Assembly (NCBI GenBank): GCA_024349245.1 | Contig: JALDNG010000020.1 | Span: forward strand, 2,961,501-3,025,500 | Direction of reading: 5' to 3' | DNA: 64,000 nucleotides | Source: Neodontobutis hainanensis | Taxonomy: Eukaryota > Chordata > Actinopteri > Gobiiformes > Odontobutidae | In this document: one piece after another, positions 57,004 through 64,000 of the stretch | How the letters are laid out: each line of letters begins with the position of its first letter | Position numbering within the stretch: position 1 is the first letter of the stretch | Notes under the pieces: model-generated | What the model was told of the DNA's origin: nothing | What the model saw: only the letters and a program-made list of their open reading frames with translations | Database searches by the model: none | Translations under genes and position numbers: made by a program

Positions 57004-60000
57004 CATACGACGGAGAGGGTGACACTGAGACGGGGGGCGTGGACCAAGTACCACAGCCCTGGGAAAGGACAGATAAGGGAAGCGAGAGGCCGAACTCTGG
57101 GTCATTTGGCAAGAAGCTAGTCCGTGTTAGCTGGGCATAGCCTTGGGAAAAAGTGGGAATCCCCCGGAGAAAGGCAGCACTGACCCAACGGGGACAGACT
57201 GATGGAGCCCGAGCTGGGAACCGAGTCCCTAATGTCCTGCCAGGATGCTGCCTGCTCTTTTCGACCCTTGCTAAACTCACACAAACACTGCAGCCACGGT
57301 CTCGCCGCAGGTCAGGGGCCTCCAGGCAGCTCCCCACAGGCCCCTCCCCCCAAATCACACGCAGGACACACTGGGGACGGACAGAGATGTTAAAATTAGT
57401 TAGTGGCTGTCACTCCACATCCCATGTATCTCTATCCTCCTCCCATCCATCTGCCTTGTTGTTCATGAGAAACACAAGTGGAATTTTGATAAGGGTATGT
57501 TCACGCTCCTTATCTGTAACCTGTAAGACACTAAAGCTACAAAAATAAGCTCAACATATTGTTAAAATGCGTTTGGTTTCACACAAAAATATTTAAAGTT
57601 GAACAATCTTATTTTTTGTCTTAACAATGGGGGTTCTACAGAATTTAATTGGATGAATGTGTCTCTTCAGAGGCTCATTTTACAAATTAACTGGAGAAAA
57701 GGGATAATCAAACTAGAGTAAGGCCTTTAGATAATAAAACAAGAGTGACAATAAAGAAGTGCTAATCCAAGATAAAAAAAAAAAAAAAAACAATCAGTTT
57801 TTAAAGTATTTCAAACCAGACTGACACATGCTCACACCTTTTCTTTTGTGTGTATAACTGTATGTGACTTCAGCTCACCTTGGTTCAGACTGAGGCCAAC
57901 TCTTTCTACCTGCCACTGTTTAGTCTGGACCATATGCTACTGGACAATATGGTTCGGCTGGGAAACTCAAAAAATTCTATCTACTTTTGAATAAGAAGTG
58001 TTTTTAAATGCTTCCTTCATTAAGTGCAGGTTATATAACCTAAATAACTCGGGCCCTTTTGCTCTTTCACATACTGTATCTCACACACACCTTTAAAGTC
58101 TACATACTGTCTCAAAACATGGTTTCACAAAATTTAACCTTAGTTTGACCATTTTACCTTCTCTTTTTTATCTACAATTATATCTATTCATTATCTGAAC
58201 GTGTCATCCCTTTTGATGCTCCTGACTCGGTCCAGTGCCTTTGAGTCCAGTTTAATCTTATCTGAGAGTTGCCCCTGCGAATGGTACGGCCCTTATTATC
58301 TGCCTGTTTACTGTCCTTGGGCCTGAACTGTGCGTGAACCTGGTCAAGTCTTGCTTTTATGATGTGGCCCGTTTTCATTAAAAATGTCCAGCCCCCACCT
58401 CTGCAGCTCATAATTAAAAGGCGGTGGGAGACTGGCGGTACCACCTCATATACCAGACCAGACAGTACCTGGCCTGGGGGGGGTTAGCACAATGTTTACA
58501 CACCCACACACCTACCACAGACAGGGCTCCGGCTACAGGATTTCACAATCTTAAACCAGGGCTCAAACTATGCATGAATCACTTTTGAGCATTTGCGATG
58601 GTAAGACATGTAAGATTTGTCTGCTTTACTAATAGCATTTGACTGGAAAGGCAGGAAATGGTGATCATCTTAATCATAGGCAAGGCAAGTATTTGTTTTC
58701 GGTCAGCCAATCAGAATAGAGTATTAGTCAAACTAAGGTAAAAAAACAAAAAACTTGTCTTTCCCTGGACTTATATGAGGTGTGTCTTATGGCTGAACAT
58801 ATTTTTTTTTCTATTTTGTAACAATCAAACTAGTGCAGAAAATAGCTAAAAATTATTATTATTATTGTTTTTTTTTTAATTTAGATTTTTTTACGGAAGA
58901 AAATACAAAGATTTGTCTATTATTCTAAACAGAAAAACAAGACATATTATCTCAACAACCACTTTTAGGCCTTGATATTTGCAAGAGTTTATTACACCAA
59001 TTTCTTGTCAGCCTTGTGTCCCATTTACATTAAGCTAGCATCTTTTGTTGTGTGAAGTTGTATATCTTCACACAACAAAAACACTGAGGTGGTAATGGTG
59101 AAACACATGGCTCATTTGCATAAAAACTACAAATGCAGCATATTTAACACACTACTGTTTTCGTTAAAGCACTGCTACACTCAGCTAAAAAGTAAAACCC
59201 AAAGAACTGCCAAAGAACTGCCAAAGAACTGCAATGAAGACAAAAGATAAACCTCCGAGATCCACTCCTAAGACGTCCCAAGCAGGAGCATTATTGCATA
59301 TATCCAAGACCAATTACATACCGTACAGCCTGGGACGTGTTCTGTTATCGTCCATATGTGGGGGAATTATGGTGGGACAGCACAAAAGGAACGTGGGATT
59401 TGTTTGAGTCACTGAGCAGGTTGAGTTAACCAAAGTAGAATAGATTGTGTTTGTAGTTCAATCTTGAACTCTTTCACAGAGTGCAAGTTTTATCTGTTGG
59501 GAGCCTATTTTTAGGCAGAACCAGAGTTAACTTTTTTGGTCCTACTTTATCTTAAAAAGCCAAGTCTTTCCAAACCCAAAAAGTAAGCACAAGTCTTAAA
59601 GGACAATTCAAAAAGCCATCAACAATGTCCCTGTGAGGCCAAAGCCCAATTTCTGAACTTTTCACGCCTTTTTCACCAGAACATTTTCTCTTATCAAACT
59701 CTCACTTAAAGTTCAACAAACTCATTTTCTGGTTTGATATTTTTAAGTGAATAAAAGATAAACTGTACTACTTGGTCACATGTATCCCAATAAAACCAGT
59801 GTGACAATTAAAACGGCTCATCATTTAACAAAATGCCCATTCATATCATGTTTTTTTCCCACGTTTATCATCAAATGAGACGTCATAAAATGTTGGAACC
59901 ACTGCTTGGATCCGCTTTCACGGTAGTTTGAGTAAAATGGAAATGATTTAAGTCAAATCCCAGAGTCATGTTGGCACACCATGGGTTGTTCTTTTGTTAA

Positions 60001-61579
60001 TCCAGAAATCACGCTCCATTTTTATAGTTTCTCGAGGGAATTCTCATGTCATAATCAAATGAAAGTCTTTAAAGCAGAAGCCAGCTCGTTAATAAATTAT
60101 CTCATAGTATACCAGTTATTATAGTGTTCAGGAACATTCAAAAGTCTAGACTAGCCAAACCACGGCTCATAAATTTGTTTTATTTTGCCTTGTTTTATCA
60201 AGTTTACCCTTTGAACTGTGAGGATGACACTTTTATATCTCTAGGTATTATGTTTTTAATCAGCTCTGGGAAAACTAGTGTTCTCCTAAAAAATGAAAGA
60301 AAGTCTATGATTTGAAATTAAACAATAAACACAGCAAAATCCAACCATTTTTAAAGTTGTAGGTGACAGTTTGTTTTTACATTGTGGTCTTTGTGAAAAA
60401 TCTGCTTTGAACAATCGGATTTGTTTGCTGCAGTACCTTGAGTGTCCACTGGTGGACATAGCACAAGCTCTTGAAGGTAAAAAGGACTCCGATATGATCC
60501 ATGTCACGTTTTCTTTACATTTTATGGCTTGGATGGACTCCCCAGTTCCACCACCTGTATGTAAAATCTTTCCTTTTTGGTAATTTTAGAGCCGCGGTTG
60601 ATTGTTGGATTTATATTAACTAGTGCTAGCGACTCAAACTAAGTTTCCCAGAATGCATTTCTGTGTAGATGACCAAACACATCCAGTTCTCTCTTTTCAG
60701 TGAATATTATCAAAATACTTCAATTCATGTTTCCATTTTTTAACACGTAGTTAAAAAAGTCTTATGCATCAAAAACGTATTTATATTTTAGTTAGGGCTT
60801 TCCATGAAAATGGAAAATTTCTTTTATATTATTAATCTTTTTTTACAAAACAAACAGCCTTAGGTTTTAGTTTGGGTCATGCAATAGTTTGTGAAAGAGC
60901 CCTAAGCAAACAACTGGTCATTTATTTCATATATGCATCAAAACTGGCCAGTCTGTTCTCATAATGAATAGTTTCTAGTTAAACCAAAAATAGACCTCAC
61001 ACATTACAATCAGGAAGTTCAAAACTTATCACAAACCAAAATAATCAGCCGAGCAGGGTCTCCTTATTTAGACAAGTGTATGGCTCTGTATCAGCAAGTT
61101 TACTTTGTGAGGAAGCCACGCCAAAGAGCAGTGTCAAAAACGGATAACGTGACTAATGTCCGGCGGCCGAAGTGAAAACAAACGGAGCGCTTGTGGAGTT
61201 GCTTTTAAGTCTAAAGTTGGGCCCATGTGTGCTATCTGATCTGAGTCAGAGAGTGTGTCACGGCGGATCAACAGATCTCTGTCCAAAATTGTTTGTAAAA
61301 ACTGATAAGAGCTCATCACACATCTGCCCACTGTAAGAGGAAGTTTAGTTGACCCTGGGTCACACTGCGGATCCGCTGCAAAACATTAAACCTAACATCA
61401 CAGAACAGTCTCTAATGAGTGCTTTTACAGTATATTATATAAGTGTTTAACTCCTTCATCCAGGCATTTGTACATTGCAGTAACTGGTCAGGTAGGACTT
61501 AAAATCACCATTTGGTGTGAGTAAAAATGGTGGTCTTATCTCTGTCTCAAACATCAAGACCAACCAAGACAATTTGTTT
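57004..61579. other. Noncoding DNA
   Basis: GC-richer patches lie at about 57010-57480, 58200-58520 and 61100-61380. An 11-bp tandem CAAAGAACTGC of about three units lies at 59199-59232. The 158- and 131-codon frames near 57.1-57.5 kb overlap on opposite strands and show no domain. Confidence 0.5.
59043..59080. repeat. Perfect 15-bp hairpin with 8-nt loop
   Basis: TTTTGTTGTGTGAAG (59043-59057) pairs exactly with 59066-59080. Confidence 0.9.
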
Positions 61580-61827
61580 GTCTCCTTCACCAAACACTGA
61601 CCTCCGTGAGTCTGGACCTGGTCTAAGACTGGACTAACTCTGTCTCCTTCACCAAACACTGACCTCCGTGAGTCTGGACCTGGTCTGAAACTGGACTTAC
61701 TCTGTCTCCTTCACCAAACACTGACCTCCGTGAGTCTGGACCTGGTCTAAGACTGGACTAACTCTGTCTCCTTCACCAAACACTGACCTCCATGAGTCTG
61801 GACCTGGTTAAAAACTGGACTTATACT
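61580..61827 (+). repeat. 62-bp tandem repeat, four units
   Basis: Units start at 61580, 61642, 61704 and 61766, each opening GTCTCCTTCACCAAACACTG, with few differences between units. The fourth ends near 61827. The short minus-strand frame through it is not a gene. Confidence 0.95.
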
Positions 61828-63017
61828 CTTTTACAGTGTATTGTACAGTGACCTGTCATAGTCTTGGTTGTGACTCGGTTTTGAGCTGAAAGTCTTGGTC
61901 ATGGTTTTGATATGCCCTGGGCTTGGTCTGTATGGTCCTGACTACACTATGTCACAGTTCTGCTGGTATCTTCCACTCACAAAGCATGTTCCCTTTTGAG
62001 TTTAGTGACAGCTCGATCTTTTAACTAATGAATTGTGGTAAAACTTTCAGTGCACAACGTTTCATTCGGACACTGTACAATGCACTATGTAGTCATTGGG
62101 AAGTCAGACACAGTTGTTTTAATGCCATTGGGTGAAGTCTGGGAGAAAACTGAGTAGGACTGTTCAGACAGAGAGCAGGAGACCAGGAGATCCAAAACAG
62201 AACGTATCCCATATATCTGCAATTTCTAAAAAAAACAATAGCTTCAAAAAGAGTGGCTGCAGAGTCTGTGTCAGCGCAGACTCACTGAGACACTCCAAAG
62301 TTATGACAAACAGCTGGAAGTGACCGTGTGTTGACGTTAGCCCTGATCAAAGCCGAGCAGTGAACGACTGAAAATGGCCGTCACTGTTTGGGTGTTCGGT
62401 TGCATCCAGAACCCCCTCAAGACCTCTGTAAAAAACACTTTGTCTGGAGGGTCCTGCCTGTGTCCAGCGTGAGGCGGCTTCCTGTCTCCTTGTCGGCGTG
62501 TGTGTTTGGGCAGGTCTGAGGAGATAATGGCTTCGGGAGGCTGAGTCGCCGCATCGTAATAGAGACAGATAACCCGGCTCAGTTGTAAACACCTGTCCGA
62601 GCGCCATGATCGATCACATACATTCGGAGGTGTCACTGTTTCTCGGTCTGATGTGAACAACGGGAATACGCTGTCTCTGTCCTGTCTATCTTTTATCCTT
62701 TATTGCTGGGCTTTAATTTGTCTCCTGCCAAGTCGAGGTTTTGGCCTTTTGCTTCTGGCAGCGTTATATAAACATTTTGAGTTACAGTTTTCCACCCACT
62801 ACAGCGCTTTAAACACAGGAGGAGACTGTACTGACACACTCAAACCCGACAGAGGTCTGGAGCATTGCAATATGAATAGTTTTTGTTTCATTTTATGTAG
62901 CACTTCAGCAATAAATAAGAGCGTTTAATGAATATATTCAAGGCTCATGTCTGTACTTGATATTGATGAATATTCATCACTCGTTACTCAAACTGATTTT
63001 GAAATATTGATGTAAAC
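61828..63017. other. Noncoding DNA
   Basis: A GC/CpG-richer unique patch lies at about 62320-62680. No gene is recognised. Confidence 0.5.
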
Positions 63018-63530
63018 CTGAGGTGTTCAAACTTTTTGCAAAGAGGGCCAAAATTAATGAAAGGAAAGTTTCCAAGGGCCAACAATTTCTTCTGATTTGA
63101 TTCTTGTTTCACAAGTATTGGTTTTATTTAGATTTCAAAAGGTTTTAGTTGGACTTGAACAGGTTTTAGTTGGATTTGAAATGGTTTTAGTTAGATTTTA
63201 ATTGTTTTTAGTTGGATTTGAACAAGTTCTAATGGGATTTTAGCAGATTTAAGTTGGATTTGAGCAGTTTTTTTGTTGGATTGAAATTGTTTTAGTTGGA
63301 TTTGAGAAGTTTTAGTTGGATTTTTGCAGTTTTTAGTTGGATTTTAGTTGGTTTAGTTGGATTTACACAGGTTCTTGTTGGATTTTGGCAGATTTTAGTT
63401 GGATTTGAACTGGTTTTAGTTAAATTTGATCAGGTTTTAGATGGATTTGAAGAGGTTTTAGTTGGATTTGAACAAGTTTTAGGGGGATTTTTAAAAGGCT
63501 TTATGTGGTTTTGAAGAGGTTTTGAGCTCA
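63018..63530 (-). mobile_element. hAT-like non-autonomous element with 21-bp minisatellite, copy 4
   Basis: The left end CTGAGGTGTTCAAACTTTTT followed by GCAAAGAGGGCC aligns with the inverted right end of copy 3 over about 100 bp. The minisatellite (63120-63530, about 19 units of AGTTGGATTTGAACAGGTTTT) follows. The other terminus is not recognisable past 63530. The 72-codon frame of Val-Gly-Phe repeats is repeat translation. Confidence 0.72.
63120..63530 (-). repeat. 21-bp minisatellite inside hAT-like copy 4
   Basis: About 19 diverged units on the minus strand of the same consensus as the arrays at 38.2 and 56.75 kb. Confidence 0.88.
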
Positions 63531-64000
63531 ATTGAATTACAATATATTACATCTTGTGTTGAACAATGCATTAATAAAGTAATTTTAATTTACTAATCAT
63601 TACTGACATTATATTTGCTCCATTACTCAGTTACTCTAGCATCCTGATAATAATTAATAATATGTGTTTACCTAAACAAAGAATTTACTTTTTTGGTTTT
63701 TGAGGATTGCCTAATAACATATTGATGTTCTGCACACACAGACAGCTTTGACCAATCACATGCTCATAAACAATGGGGTCTTGAATATGGGAGGCTCCCA
63801 TTGGTCTACAGGGCTTGTCAACTTTGAATCAATGGCGGTGGAAAATCATACTGGGAAGGTTTCTATTTCAGCACTGGCTAAATCAGTTTACAGACAAACA
63901 AGAAACAGAAATAGACAGAAAAAAAAGCTAAATAATTCATGGCAAAATCTGGTCAATGCATTTACGAGACAGAGGTTAAATCAGCGCTACAAGTCTGATT
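63531..64000. other. Noncoding DNA
   Basis: Nothing is recognised before the window ends. Confidence 0.5.

Noticed and set aside
56882..57548. 158-codon minus and 131-codon plus open frames
   Set aside because: They overlap on opposite strands, run into the hAT-like element and show no domain.
63296..63514. 72-codon frame of VLVGFEQ-type heptads
   Set aside because: Translation of the 21-bp minisatellite inside a non-autonomous transposon; no start context or other support.
1..64000. CRISPR array, bacterial operon or phage content
   Set aside because: The tandem arrays have no spacers, and the repeat families are those of a vertebrate genome.

Overview
The window reads as gene-poor teleost fish nuclear DNA, either intergenic or inside a very large intron. 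It has no operon-like ORF packing, no rRNA and no intact host coding exon that I can recognise. It does have long (CA)n/(GT)n, (TA)n and (AAT)n microsatellites, L2-clade LINE 3' ends, tRNA-headed SINEs whose tails resemble LINE ends, Tc1-like and pogo/Tigger-like relics, and hAT-type non-autonomous elements. That mixture is typical of ray-finned fish. The organism call rests on repeat content recalled from family knowledge, not on a database search.

Layout. 1-820: AT-rich noncoding. 821-2120: internally deleted Tc1-like element with TA target duplications and a dead transposase. 2121-4660: noncoding, then a small repeat tail. 4820-6467: the most striking object, a perfect palindromic foldback element. 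Its two 583-bp arms show no mismatch or indel; each carries an NRF1-type promoter motif and the same 71-codon first exon of a transposase-like protein, the loop is 466 bp with a (CA)n tract, and the whole unit is flanked by an 8-bp direct repeat. 7633-8075: SINE on the minus strand. 8076-23548: mostly unique AT-rich DNA with GC/CpG-richer patches and two SINE pieces near 18.7-19.2 kb. 23549-24250: 5'-truncated L2-type LINE. 24722-26224: a SINE abutting a beheaded Tc1-like element. 26225-38063: noncoding with microsatellites, an L2 reverse-transcriptase relic at 33.0 kb and copies of a degenerate dispersed repeat.

38064-64000: four copies of one hAT-like non-autonomous family (38.06, 40.60, 56.62 and 63.02 kb), each with an internal 21-bp minisatellite of different length. 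This part also holds a 19-bp minisatellite (43.5-43.9 kb), a mosaic SINE (45.97 kb), a hAT-end-like fragment (48.3-48.4 kb), an L2 3'-end relic (50.1-50.4 kb), a 637-bp deleted pogo/Tigger element (50.77-51.40 kb), perfect short hairpins at 54.26 and 59.04 kb, and a 62-bp tandem array (61.58-61.83 kb).

No genes here work together as a pathway. The open frames are transposon coding remnants, translations of tandem repeats, or chance ORFs. The candidates for something undescribed are the palindromic element with two convergent exon 1 copies, and the hAT-type family that carries an expandable internal minisatellite.
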